A stretch of 64,000 nucleotides of DNA from Allgaiera indica (lineage in GTDB: Bacteria; Pseudomonadota; Alphaproteobacteria; Rhodobacterales; Rhodobacteraceae): contig NZ_FNOB01000006.1 of assembly GCF_900106675.1 (NCBI RefSeq), forward strand, positions 1 to 64,000, in the 5' to 3' direction. Shown here piece by piece: positions 53,604 to 62,300 of this stretch. The position numbers and the translations under genes were made by a program. The notes beneath the pieces were generated by a model that was not told where the DNA came from, made no database searches, and saw only the letters and a list, made by a program, of their open reading frames with translations. The number at the start of each line of letters is the position of its first letter. The first letter of the stretch is position 1.

Positions 53604-54023
53604 CTAGCCCTGTCCGTCCGCGTGCAGACGCTGCAGCGCCGCCTCGCACAATCCCAGCTCCAGCCATCCGCAGCCCGCACAGATCCGCGCCAGATCGCCG
53701 GGCTGCACATGTGCGCGGATCCGGCCCAGCGCGTCGCCCCAGGTGATCCGGTCCCCCGGCACCAGCCCCAGCGCCGCGCCGTGGGCGGCGTCCAGCGCGT
53801 CGATGCGGGCCTGTTTTGCGCAGCCCTCGCCGCGCCGCTCGGGACAGGGGCCGCAGATCGCATCGGCCCCGGCGACCACCTCGATCTCTACCCCCGCGCC
53901 GCCAGGGGCGCGCAGCCGGCCGGTCACCACCGCGTCCATGTTGGCGGTGAAGGCGTCGGAATAGCCCTTGCCCTGAAAGCCCAGCGAACAGAGGAAATGA
54001 TGCCTGCGAAACCGCAGGCTCAT
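53604..54023 (-). CDS. DUF1284-like cysteine-rich protein
   Basis: 139 residues. Begins RFRRHHFLCSLGFQGKGYSDAFTANMDAVV, the DUF1284 signature, then AICGPCPERRGEGC and a C-terminal ICAGCGWLELGLC. Cysteines at 12, 57, 60, 68, 115, 118 and 126 could bind metal or an iron-sulfur cluster. Its ATG overlaps the purF stop (ATGA), so it is translated with purF. Function unknown; a link to purine synthesis is suggested only by that coupling. Confidence 0.82.
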   Translation of the reverse strand: MSLRFRRHHFLCSLGFQGKGYSDAFTANMDAVVTGRLRAPGGAGVEIEVVAGADAICGPCPERRGEGCAKQARIDALDAAHGAALGLVPGDRITWGDALGRIRAHVQPGDLARICAGCGWLELGLCEAALQRLHADGQG

Positions 54024-55498
54024 TCCGCCGCCTTCATCTCGAAGCCCTTCTCGATCATGTCCGACGGCGCCACCGGATATTCGCCGGAGAAGCAGGCATC
54101 GCAATAGCGCGGGTTGCGCGGATCGCGTCCGCCCGCCTCTCCCACCGCGCGGTAAAGCCCGTCGAGCGAGATGAACTTGAGGCTGTCGATGCCGATCCAG
54201 ACGCGCATCTCTTCCTCGCTCATCGTCGCGGCCAGCAGTTTCGAGCGCTCCGGCGTGTCGACGCCGTAGAAGCATGGCCAGGCGGTGGGGGGGGACGCGA
54301 TGCGGAAATGCACCTCGGCGGCGCCGGCATCCAGGATCATGTCCTTGATCTTGCGGCTGGTGGTGCCGCGCACCACCGAATCGTCGACCAGGATCACCCG
54401 CTTGCCGCGCACCAGCGCGCGGTTCACGTTCAGCTTCAGCCGCACGCCCATGTTGCGGATCTGCTCGGTCGGCTCGATGAAGGTGCGGCCCATGTACTGG
54501 TTGCGGATGATCCCCATGCCGTAGGGAATGCCGCTTTCGGCCGCATAGCCGATCGCCGCCGGGGTACCGCTATCGGGCACCGGGCAGACCAGATCGGCCT
54601 CGACCGGCGCCTCGCGCGCAAGCTCCACCCCGATCGCGCGCCGCGTCTCATAGACCGAACGCCCGCCCAGGATCGAATCGGGGCGCGAGAAATAGACATG
54701 CTCGAAGATGCAAAACCGCGAAGGCCGGCGGTCGAACGGATGGAAGCTTTCCACCCCCTTGGCGTCGATCACCACCATCTCGCCGGGCTCGATCTCGCGG
54801 ATGAACTCGGCCCCGATGATGTCCAGCCCGCAGGTCTCGGACGACAGGCACCAGCCGCCGCTCTCGCCCAGCCTGCCCAGCACCAGCGGCCGCACCCCCA
54901 GCGCGTCGCGCACCCCGATCAGCTTGGTGCGGGTCATCGCAACGATGGAAAAGGCGCCCTCGACCCGGCGCAGCGCATCCTTCATCCGTTCGGGGATGTT
55001 GCGCTGGATCGAACGCGCCATCAGATGGATGATGCATTCGCTGTCCGACGACGACTGAAAGATCGAGCCCCGCTCGATCAACTCGCGGCGCAGCGCGGCG
55101 GCATTGGTGATGTTGCCGTTGTGGGCCACCGCGCAACCGCCCATGGCAAATTCACCGAAGAAGGGCTGCACGTCGCGGATCGCGGTATTGCCCTTCGACC
55201 CGGCGGTGGAATAGCGCACATGGCCGATGCCGATACTGCCCGGCAGCGTCGCCATCACGTCGGCCTTGGTGAAGGTGTCGCGCACATAGCCGAAGCGGCG
55301 CGCGGAATTGAAGCCGGTCTCGGGATCGTGGGTGACGATGCCGCCGGCCTCCTGGCCGCGATGCTGCAGGGCATGCATGCCGAGGGCGACGAAATTCGCG
55401 GCATCGGCGACGCCGATGACGCCGAAGACGCCGCATTCCTCCTTCAGCTTGTCATCATCGAAGGGATGTGCAGGAGGCTGGGCTGGGAACGCGCACAT
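54020..55498 (-). CDS. purF: Amidophosphoribosyltransferase
   Basis: 492 residues. Catalyses the first committed step of purine synthesis: PRPP plus glutamine to phosphoribosylamine. An N-terminal propeptide of 21 residues is removed to expose C22 (KEECGVFGVIG), the glutaminase nucleophile. The glutaminase domain includes GIGHVRYSTAGSK and FAMGGCAVAHNGNITN. The PRPP loop is RVILVDDSVVRGTTSRKI. The cysteines of a structural Fe-S cluster are expected (CIFEHVYF, PRYCDACFSGEYP). It is preceded by cvpA (264-bp gap), the classic cvpA-purF neighbourhood. Confidence 0.96.
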   Translation of the reverse strand: MCAFPAQPPAHPFDDDKLKEECGVFGVIGVADAANFVALGMHALQHRGQEAGGIVTHDPETGFNSARRFGYVRDTFTKADVMATLPGSIGIGHVRYSTAGSKGNTAIRDVQPFFGEFAMGGCAVAHNGNITNAAALRRELIERGSIFQSSSDSECIIHLMARSIQRNIPERMKDALRRVEGAFSIVAMTRTKLIGVRDALGVRPLVLGRLGESGGWCLSSETCGLDIIGAEFIREIEPGEMVVIDAKGVESFHPFDRRPSRFCIFEHVYFSRPDSILGGRSVYETRRAIGVELAREAPVEADLVCPVPDSGTPAAIGYAAESGIPYGMGIIRNQYMGRTFIEPTEQIRNMGVRLKLNVNRALVRGKRVILVDDSVVRGTTSRKIKDMILDAGAAEVHFRIASPPTAWPCFYGVDTPERSKLLAATMSEEEMRVWIGIDSLKFISLDGLYRAVGEAGGRDPRNPRYCDACFSGEYPVAPSDMIEKGFEMKAAE

Positions 55499-55650
55499 AT
55501 GGCGAGGTCTCCGAATGCTTGGGCGGTTGCAGGGCCCGTTTAAAGGGTTCGCCGGGCAGTGTCACGAAACTATCGCACGCCCCCCGATCCCGTGATCCGG
55601 CGTCGCCCGTCGAAACTGCGGCCGCATCCGTGACTGCCGCGACGCACAGC

Positions 55651-55690
55651 TTTTCATCTTGGCGAAAATACTCCGGGGGCTGCACGGGGC
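55651..55690 (-). repeat. Intergenic repeat, copy 4 (between purF and cvpA)
   Basis: On the minus strand the core reads CCCCCGGAGTATTT, then TCGCCAAGATGAAAAGC. It lies downstream of cvpA and upstream of purF. A GCACGGGG/CCCCGTGC hairpin (55682-55706) adjoins it and may terminate cvpA transcription. Confidence 0.75.
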
Positions 55691-55762
55691 GCGGGCCACC
55701 CCGTGCGGCGCCGGCCTCGGGGGCAGCGCCCCCGCCCCCCCGGCCGGCCGCCATGGGCGGCC

Positions 55763-56371
55763 TCAGTTGCCCGTGCCAGCGGCCCCCGGCGCCGTCAGCC
55801 CGCCCGCGCCGGCCTTCGGCGCGCCGCACTTGCCGGCGATTCCTTCGTAGATCTGCTCCAGCCAGGCGGGGATCTGGTCGGGGATATTGGTGTCGATCTT
55901 CTGTTCGAACTGCGCGAAGACATGCGCCGTCTGGCTTTCCGACACCATCGGGATCGCCTGGTCGGACATGGCGCGTTGATAGACGATAAGCGCCACCGCC
56001 ACCAACAACACGCCGCGCGCTATGCCGTAAAGGAAACCCAGCGCCCGGTCGAAGCCGCTCAGCAGCGAATGGCGAACCAGTGACGACAGCAGCGGCGTGA
56101 AGAAGGCCAGCACCACCAACCCCAGCGCGAAGACCACCGCGAAGGCCGCCAGCAGCGTCAATTCGCAAGAGCCCTCGAGAAACTTGTTGAGAACGGGAAT
56201 TTCCCGGATCAGCGGCTCCGCCTGCGGCGCGAAGTAATAGGCCACCACCGCCGCCGCGACCCAGCCGACGATCGCCATCACCTCGCGCACGAAACCCCGC
56301 GCATAGGCCAGGATCGCCGACAGCAAGATGACACCGATCACGACCGCGTCGATGATATTGAATCCGTCCAT
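55763..56371 (-). CDS. cvpA: CvpA-family membrane protein
   Basis: 202 residues, four predicted membrane helices: IIDAVVIGVILLSAILAYARGFVREVMAIVGWVAAAVVAYYF, LLAAFAVVFALGLVVLAFF and LGFLYGIARGVLLVAVALIVYQ. CvpA is linked to purF in many bacteria and needed for colicin V production or envelope stress survival in enterics. The C-terminal tail is Ala/Gly-rich. It follows radA by 22 bp. Confidence 0.92.
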   Translation of the reverse strand: MDGFNIIDAVVIGVILLSAILAYARGFVREVMAIVGWVAAAVVAYYFAPQAEPLIREIPVLNKFLEGSCELTLLAAFAVVFALGLVVLAFFTPLLSSLVRHSLLSGFDRALGFLYGIARGVLLVAVALIVYQRAMSDQAIPMVSESQTAHVFAQFEQKIDTNIPDQIPAWLEQIYEGIAGKCGAPKAGAGGLTAPGAAGTGN

Positions 56372-56393
56372 GCGCGTCTTCCCTTCCCCGGCC

Positions 56394-57761
56394 TCAGCCG
56401 GCCCCGAAGATCTCTCCCACGAATGCAGTCAGATCCTGCATCTGCCGCACCCGCATGCCATCTTCCGCGCCTGTCTTCGAGCGCGCCGGCGCGACCGCCT
56501 GTGAGAAACCAAGTTTTCGCGCTTCTTTCAACCTGTTTTCCGTCTGCGCCACCGGCCGCAGCGCGCCAGACAGGCTGATTTCCCCGAACAGCACCATATC
56601 GGGCGGCAGCGCCGCGTCCTCGCGCGCCGACAGGATCGCCGCCGCCACGGCCAGATCGGCCGCCGGTTCCGACACCCGCATCCCGCCGGCGACATTCAGG
56701 AACACGTCAAGCCCCGCGAAGGGAATGCCGCAGCGCGCCTCGAGCACCGCCAGGATGGTTGAGAGCCGCCCCGCGTCAAGGCCGACCACCGTGCGCCGCG
56801 GCGTGCCCAAGGGCGAGGGCGCCACCAGCGCCTGGATCTCGGTCAGCACCGGCCGCGTGCCCTCGATCCCGGCGAAAACGGCCGAACCGGGGCTGGCCTG
56901 GCCGCGTTCCGACAGAAACAGCGCCGAGGGGTTCGTCACCTGCGCCAGCCCCTGCCCCGTCATCTCGAACACGCCGATCTCGTCGGCGGCGCCAAAGCGG
57001 TTCTTCACGGCGCGCAGGATGCGGAACTGATGGCCGCGCTCGCCCTCGAAATACAGCACGGTATCGACCATGTGCTCGACCACCCGCGGCCCGGCGATCT
57101 GGCCGTCCTTGGTGACATGGCCCACCAGGATGACCGAAGTGCCGCGCCGCTTGGCGAAGCTCACAAGTTCGTGGCAGGCCGCGCGGACCTGCGCCACCGA
57201 CCCCGGCGCGCTGTCGACGCTGTCCGACCACATGGTCTGGATCGAATCGATGATCGCCAGCGCCGGGCGCTCGGCGTCCAGCGTGGTCAGGATGTCGCGC
57301 AGGTTTGTCTCGGCCCCCAGCCTCACCGGCGCGTCGGCAAGGCCCAGACGCGCGGCGCGCATCCGCACCTGGGCCGAGGCCTCCTCGCCCGAGACGTAAA
57401 GACAGCCCAGACCGCTGCGCGCGAAGGCGGCCGCCGCCTGCAGAAGCAAGGTGGACTTGCCGATCCCCGGATCGCCCCCCACCAGCAGCGCCGAGGCCGG
57501 CACCAGCCCGCCGCCCAGCACGCGGTCCAGTTCGTCGATGCCGCTGATGGCGCGCGGCGGCGGCGCCTCTTCGGTCGCCAGATCGGTCAGTTCGATGGTG
57601 CGGCCACGCTGCGCGCCCAGGCTTTTCGCCCCCGGGCCCGCGCTCAGCGGGGCTTCTTCGACGATGGTATTCCAGGCGCCGCAGGCATCGCAGCGACCGG
57701 CCCATTTGCGATGGGCGGCGCCGCAGGCAGAGCAGGTGAAGGCGGGGGTGGATTTGGCCAT
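56394..57761 (-). CDS. radA: DNA repair protein RadA (Sms)
   Basis: 455 residues, ATP-dependent DNA helicase-like protein in recombination and branch migration. ATG 57761 starts a zinc finger, CSACGAAHRKWAGRCDACG (C10, C13, C24, C27). The RecA-like core has Walker A GGDPGIGKST, the RadA motif KNRFG (in AVKNRFGAADEIGVFEM) and a C-terminal Lon-like domain (FAGLDVFLNVAGGMRVSEPAADLAVAAAILSA ... GEISLSGALRPV). It heads a radA-cvpA-purF group on the minus strand. Confidence 0.96.
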   Translation of the reverse strand: MAKSTPAFTCSACGAAHRKWAGRCDACGAWNTIVEEAPLSAGPGAKSLGAQRGRTIELTDLATEEAPPPRAISGIDELDRVLGGGLVPASALLVGGDPGIGKSTLLLQAAAAFARSGLGCLYVSGEEASAQVRMRAARLGLADAPVRLGAETNLRDILTTLDAERPALAIIDSIQTMWSDSVDSAPGSVAQVRAACHELVSFAKRRGTSVILVGHVTKDGQIAGPRVVEHMVDTVLYFEGERGHQFRILRAVKNRFGAADEIGVFEMTGQGLAQVTNPSALFLSERGQASPGSAVFAGIEGTRPVLTEIQALVAPSPLGTPRRTVVGLDAGRLSTILAVLEARCGIPFAGLDVFLNVAGGMRVSEPAADLAVAAAILSAREDAALPPDMVLFGEISLSGALRPVAQTENRLKEARKLGFSQAVAPARSKTGAEDGMRVRQMQDLTAFVGEIFGAG

Positions 57762-57976
57762 GCCCCTAGGTGCCCGAGCCAGGGAGCCGGCGCAAGCGCT
57801 GCTGTGAAAAGCGCGTGCAGGGGTGGTTTCTGCGCCAGGGACGGGACGCGCGGGCGCGGTCGGCCCACGTCGGCGTGCATCGTCGGCGTGCATCCGCCCA
57901 AGGGCCGTGCCCAAGACAGGTTCGGGCAGAGCGCACGGCGGGGCCTAACTGGACCCCGCCGCCTGGTCAGACGGGT

Positions 57977-58438
57977 TCAAAGACGTTCGAGATAGGCGTT
58001 GTCGCCCTGGCCGATCACGCGCACCCGTTCGCCGACGCGGAAATGACCGCCCTGTTTCAGCACCACGATATGCCTGCCGTTGCGCAGCCGGACCTCCCAG
58101 GCGCGGCGATAGCTGACCGTTGTGGCGTTCTTCGAGGCCATGTTGTTGCCTACCGCCGCGCCCGCCCCGGCGCCGACGATCGTCGCGGCCGTCTTGCCCT
58201 CACCCTTGCCGAACTGGTTGCCGATCACCCCGCCGATCGCGGCGCCCACCAGCGTACCGGCGACCTTGCGGTCCCCGTTGGTGTTCCGCAGCTCGACCGT
58301 GCGCGAGCGCACGATGGTACCCACGCGCACATGTGTCTGCTGCACGGCGGGTTCGGCATAGCTTTGGCCGCCCTGGTTCTCGACGCAGCCAGCCAGCGAC
58401 AGGCAGGCAAGCGGGATCGCGAGATAGGTGAAAGTCAT
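57977..58438 (-). CDS. Outer-membrane lipoprotein with glycine-zipper (SlyB-like)
   Basis: 153 residues. ATG 58438 gives a lipoprotein signal ending in LSLAGC (lipobox). A glycine-zipper segment, GTLVGAAIGGVIGNQFGKGEGKTAATIVGAGAGAAVGNNMA, follows a region like SlyB/Pcp lipoproteins (HVRVGTIVRSRTVELRNTNGDRKV). The C-terminus forms a small beta domain (RRAWEVRLRNGRHIVVLKQGGHFRVGERVRVI). It probably supports outer-membrane stability. A ribosome-binding site (GAGGGAG) precedes the start. Confidence 0.88.
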   Translation of the reverse strand: MTFTYLAIPLACLSLAGCVENQGGQSYAEPAVQQTHVRVGTIVRSRTVELRNTNGDRKVAGTLVGAAIGGVIGNQFGKGEGKTAATIVGAGAGAAVGNNMASKNATTVSYRRAWEVRLRNGRHIVVLKQGGHFRVGERVRVIGQGDNAYLERL

Positions 58439-58622
58439 GTTTGTCTCCCTCGGTTCCGGCGGCGCGGGGCCGCACAAGATCTTGGCCGGTGACACCACAT
58501 CGTCGACGCGACCTGCTGGCGAAACGCACGCATTCGCAGATGGTTCCCACCGGGCCGATCCGGTGTGGCGACCCGCGTGACGGCGGCCCGGGCTTGGCGC
58601 GCGCGGCCCCGCGCCCGCGTCG

Positions 58623-59972
58623 TTAGATCATCGAGCCGATATCCGAGGCATAGCTTGGATAGGCGAAGATCAGCTCCTTGATCTGGTTCGCGGTCAGCCC
58701 GGTCTTCATCGCCATGGCGAACAGGTTGATCTGCTCTTCCGCGCCGGGGCCGACCAGATGGGCACCCAGGATCTTGCCGCTGCCGTTCTCGACGAGAACC
58801 TTGTAGCCCGACCATTTGGCACCGACCCGCATCGACGAATACCAGCCGTCGGTCTTCGCGCTATGGGTCTCGAAATCAACGCCCTTGTCGCGGGCTTCGG
58901 CCTCTGACAGGCCGACGGTGGCGAGTTGCGGCAAGGTGAAGACGACGCTGGGGATCGGCGGGTAGTCGATCGCCTCGGCATCGCTTCCGGCCAACAGGTT
59001 CATGGCCACGATGCGCGCCTCGGCGGCGGAAACGGGTGTCAGGTTCGGGCCGGAATCGGCGCAATCGCCGGCCGCGAAGATCGCCGGGTTGGTGGTGCGC
59101 ATGTAGGGGCTGACCTTGATCCCCCGGCGCGAATGTTCCACGTCCGCGGCATCAAGGTTCAAGTCGTCGATCGCGGGCACCCGGCCCGTCGCGTGCACCA
59201 CCGCGTCACAGGTCACGGTCCGCAGGCCCGACGCGGTTTCATAATCGACCTCGAAGGCCGCGCCGGATTTGCGGATCTCGCGCACCTTGGCGCCGGTTTT
59301 CAAGTCGATGCCCAGGTCCTCGGTCGCGGCGGCGAGCATCTCGACCATGTCAGAATCGAACCCGCCCAGCGGGAGGTCGGCCATCTCGATCACCGTGACC
59401 TCGGCGGCGCCGGCGCGTTTCGCGATATGGGCGAATTCCATCGCGATGAAGCCGCCGCCGACGAACACCATCCGGGCGGGAAGGTCCGGCAGTTCCAGGA
59501 AATCCGTGCTGGTCAGAAGCGCGTCCTCTCCGGGGATGTCCAGCGTCATCGGCCGCGCGCCCGTGGCAATGTGGAAATGCTTGGCGCGAAGGGGCTTGCC
59601 GTCGACCTCCAGCGTGTCGGGCCCGGTGAACCGCGCCGTGCCGTGCAGAACCGTGACGCCGCTCTTGTCTAGCCCGTGCTCGATCCGCTCGGGCATGACA
59701 TCGGTGAAGCTGCGCTTGAAGGTCATCATCTCCGGCCATCTGACCGACAGATCGCCCGTCAGCCCCTTGCCCGCCATCGCGCGGCCCCATTCGACGCCTT
59801 CGGTCACCGCGACCAGCATCTTCTTCGGGTCGCAGCCGCGCAAGGCGCAGGTGCCGCCATGGGGCCGGCAATCGACGCTCGCCACCTTCCATCCGGCACA
59901 GGCCACCTTCCGCGCAACCCCGTTGCCGCCGGTGCCGCCGCCGATGACGATCAGATCGAATTCCTGGGTCAT
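58623..59972 (-). CDS. Glutathione-reductase-like FAD disulfide oxidoreductase
   Basis: 449 residues. Start ATG 59972 (AAAGGAG upstream). FAD fold VIGGGTGGNGVARKVACAGWKV, the redox cysteines C42-x4-C47 in GGTCALRGCDPKK, NAD(P)H motif VGGGFIAMEFAHIAKR and the conserved TTNPAIFAAGDCADSG. The C-terminal dimer domain ends FAYPSYASDIGSMI. Known glutathione or mercuric reductases have a catalytic His-Pro near that point, and here the segment is Tyr-Pro without His. It may reduce another disulfide. It stands alone; substrate unknown. Confidence 0.88.
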   Translation of the reverse strand: MTQEFDLIVIGGGTGGNGVARKVACAGWKVASVDCRPHGGTCALRGCDPKKMLVAVTEGVEWGRAMAGKGLTGDLSVRWPEMMTFKRSFTDVMPERIEHGLDKSGVTVLHGTARFTGPDTLEVDGKPLRAKHFHIATGARPMTLDIPGEDALLTSTDFLELPDLPARMVFVGGGFIAMEFAHIAKRAGAAEVTVIEMADLPLGGFDSDMVEMLAAATEDLGIDLKTGAKVREIRKSGAAFEVDYETASGLRTVTCDAVVHATGRVPAIDDLNLDAADVEHSRRGIKVSPYMRTTNPAIFAAGDCADSGPNLTPVSAAEARIVAMNLLAGSDAEAIDYPPIPSVVFTLPQLATVGLSEAEARDKGVDFETHSAKTDGWYSSMRVGAKWSGYKVLVENGSGKILGAHLVGPGAEEQINLFAMAMKTGLTANQIKELIFAYPSYASDIGSMI

Positions 59973-60247
59973 GTCGCTTTGCTCCTTTCCCGTCGCAAGC
60001 GGGATGTTTCGCCTGAATGGAACCGGCCCGCGCCGACCAGCTACCGGCTCAACGCATGGCCCCGGGCGCCGTTCCACGAAATCGCCCCTCCCCGGCGGTC
60101 GCGGCCTGCGCGCTGCGGCACGCGCCCGCGCGCCATCCGCACCCGGCGCGGGCGATTGGCGCTGGACGGCCGCGATCGGCTAGGGTCCTTATGGCGCGAC
60201 CGGGGCCCGCGCCGGGCCCGCCGATCCAGAAGAGAAGAGACGAACAG

Positions 60248-61351
60248 ATGAGCAATCGTATCGACCGGACCCGCCCCGACGCGCCGGCTCTGGCCCGGCG
60301 GGGGACGTATCCGGTGGGCGTGCGCAGCCTGACCCTGGTCAACCCCGACCAGCCAGATGTCTTCGGAGCGCCAGGCGCGCGCGCCGACCGCGCGCTGGCG
60401 GTGGAGCTGTGGTATCCCGCCGCCAATGCCGGGGCCGGGGCGGCACGCTATCCCACGCTGCTGCGCGACGGACACCGCCGCCTGACCCTGCATGGAGGCG
60501 CGACCCGCGACGCGACGCCCGCGGCGGCAGAGTTTCCCTTGGTGATCCTGTCGCACGGCTATCCGGGAAACCGGATGCTGCTTGGGCATTTCGGTGAATT
60601 CCTGGCAAGCCACGGCTACCGTGTCGCCAGCATAGATCACCTGCATTCCACCTATGGCGATCCGGCCTATCTGGCGGGCAAGGCATTTGCGGCGACACTG
60701 ATCCACCGCCCGCTTGACGTGGCATTCGTGGCCGAGACCCTGGGCGGCGATTATGCCGTGATCGGCTATTCGATGGGTGGCTATGGTGCGCTCGTGCTGG
60801 CCGGGGCGGGCATTTCGGCGCAAGCGCTGACTACAGAGATGGCGCCGCCGCACGATCTGTGGCGGCTGCACCGTGCCCCGAAACCACCCGCACGCCTTCG
60901 GGCGATCCTTGCCATCGGCCCCTGGGGAGGCGCGCGCGCGCTGTGGGATGCCGCCGGGCTTGGCGCGATGCGTCTGCCTTGCCTGATCATGGCGGGCACC
61001 GAGGATGACGTGTCGGGCTATGACACCGGCATGCGCCGCATCTTCGCCGAAACCGGCGGCCCCACCTGGCTGCTGAGCTTCATCGGCGCGGGCCACAACG
61101 CCGCCGCCCCGATCCCCGCCCCGGACGAGGCCTGGGAGCCATCCCCCCACCTGGACTGGCCGCCCTTCGCGCACTACGCCGATCCGGTCTGGGACAGCAC
61201 CGCAATGAACAACATCGCCCAGCATTTCGCGCGTGCCTTTCTGGACCTGCACCTGAAGCGCCTTTCAGAGATGGCCGACTATCTGCGGCCCGGCTGGAAG
61301 GGCTTCGAAGCCGGGCGCGCGCCGGGGCTGGTGCTGGAACAGCGCGGCTGA
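60248..61351 (+). CDS. Alpha/beta hydrolase (dienelactone hydrolase/PAF-acetylhydrolase-like)
   Basis: 367 residues. Seen: VELWYPAAN, PLVILSHGYPGNRMLLGHFGEFLASHGYRVASIDHLHS, the nucleophile elbow GYSMGGYG, a probable acid in MAGTEDDVSGYD and the histidine in FIGAGHNAAAP. It resembles cytosolic PAF-acetylhydrolase-like and dienelactone-hydrolase-like predicted esterases. The N-terminus has no signal peptide. Divergent from the disulfide reductase; no pathway genes adjoin. Substrate not predictable. Confidence 0.87.
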   Translation: MSNRIDRTRPDAPALARRGTYPVGVRSLTLVNPDQPDVFGAPGARADRALAVELWYPAANAGAGAARYPTLLRDGHRRLTLHGGATRDATPAAAEFPLVILSHGYPGNRMLLGHFGEFLASHGYRVASIDHLHSTYGDPAYLAGKAFAATLIHRPLDVAFVAETLGGDYAVIGYSMGGYGALVLAGAGISAQALTTEMAPPHDLWRLHRAPKPPARLRAILAIGPWGGARALWDAAGLGAMRLPCLIMAGTEDDVSGYDTGMRRIFAETGGPTWLLSFIGAGHNAAAPIPAPDEAWEPSPHLDWPPFAHYADPVWDSTAMNNIAQHFARAFLDLHLKRLSEMADYLRPGWKGFEAGRAPGLVLEQRG

Positions 61352-61713
61352 ACCGAGCGCACCGCCCCCTCCCTTGCGCGCGCACCAGCCGATTGCAGCA
61401 GCCCGGCAGGCGCCACCGGGCGCACGCCGTTCAAACGCTTGTGATCATTGCAACCCATCATGGAACGTCTTCTGACGGGCGCGCGTTTCTCCCCCGAACG
61501 CCAGGGCCACCGAATGGTCGGGAAAGCCAGACGCGTTCACGCCCCGGGACCGAAAGGGGCATCGGGTCTGGCCGTAGGTCGGACGGAAGGAAATCCGGTT
61601 GACCGGGTGCGGGGCATCGAAGCCTGCTGCATCCGTGCCCCAGGCGGGCATGGCGCCACGACGCGGATCTTGCGGCGTGGGCGGGTCGCCCAAATGAAAG
61701 GAACTATGAATCG
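61352..61713. other. 362-bp intergenic stretch with no supported gene
   Basis: Lies between two plus-strand genes. Short open frames occur, including one that begins at 61448, but they lack a ribosome-binding site, family resemblance and a sensible end. A promoter for 61714 should lie near 61430-61690; a -10/-35 pair could not be assigned with confidence. Confidence 0.5.
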
Positions 61714-62136
61714 ATGTTTGCACGTTTGATGAAGACTGCCGCGATCGCGACCGTTGCGCTGGGGACCGCTGCCCCGATGGTCATGGCCTCTGGCTTCCAG
61801 ACCGGCAAGATCACCGCGGTCAACACCGCGCGGCACACGATCTCGGTCAACGGTTCGACTTTCCATATCAATTCCGAGGTCGCCAACGGCGCGAAGCTGA
61901 TCGTCGGGGAGCAGGTTCTCTATAAGGTACAGAAAGAGAATGGCACGCCGACGGTCGTGGCGCTGAAATTCGGCACCGGGGTGAACCACATGGGCACCCG
62001 ATCCGACGCCGGGATGTCCTCTAGCGCCGGCGTGGACAAGCCGGTGACCGGCATCCACAAGGTGCAACGCACCGGCACCCAGGGTGCGAGCGTTTCTGTC
62101 AATTCGCAGGCGCTGGGCACACAGCCCAAGCATTGA
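61714..62136 (+). CDS. Small secreted DUF1344-like protein
   Basis: 140 residues. The signal peptide (LMKTAAIATVALGTAAPMVMA) ends near 25. The mature part starts with a small beta domain, TGKITAVNTARHTISVNGSTFHINSEVANGAKLIVGEQVLYKVQKENGTPTVVAL, like the short DUF1344-type periplasmic proteins, which are uncharacterised. The rest is Gly/Ser/Thr rich and probably flexible. A strong terminator follows. No gene-specific role can be assigned. Confidence 0.72.
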   Translation: MFARLMKTAAIATVALGTAAPMVMASGFQTGKITAVNTARHTISVNGSTFHINSEVANGAKLIVGEQVLYKVQKENGTPTVVALKFGTGVNHMGTRSDAGMSSSAGVDKPVTGIHKVQRTGTQGASVSVNSQALGTQPKH

Positions 62137-62170
62137 GCCGCGGGCTGCGTGAACCCCCTGCCCTTGCCTC

Positions 62171-62200
62171 GGCCCGCCGGCACCCGCCGGCGGGCCGTTT
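62171..62200 (+). terminator. Strong terminator after the DUF1344-like gene
   Basis: GGCCCGCCGG (62171-62180), a 6-nt loop and CCGGCGGGCC (62187-62196) form a perfect 10-bp stem, then GTTTT. Confidence 0.9.
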
Positions 62201-62300
62201 TGCGGCCCCGGCCCCGGACGGGCCCCGCTGGCGGGCGCACCCGAACGGCGCACCCGATCGCCGCCGGTTCGCACCCTTTGTCCGCCATCGCCGGCCGCAT

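Noticed and set aside
61448-61729. A 93-codon frame before the DUF1344-like gene
   Set aside because: No ribosome-binding site or resemblance, and it overlaps the start of the better-supported exported protein.
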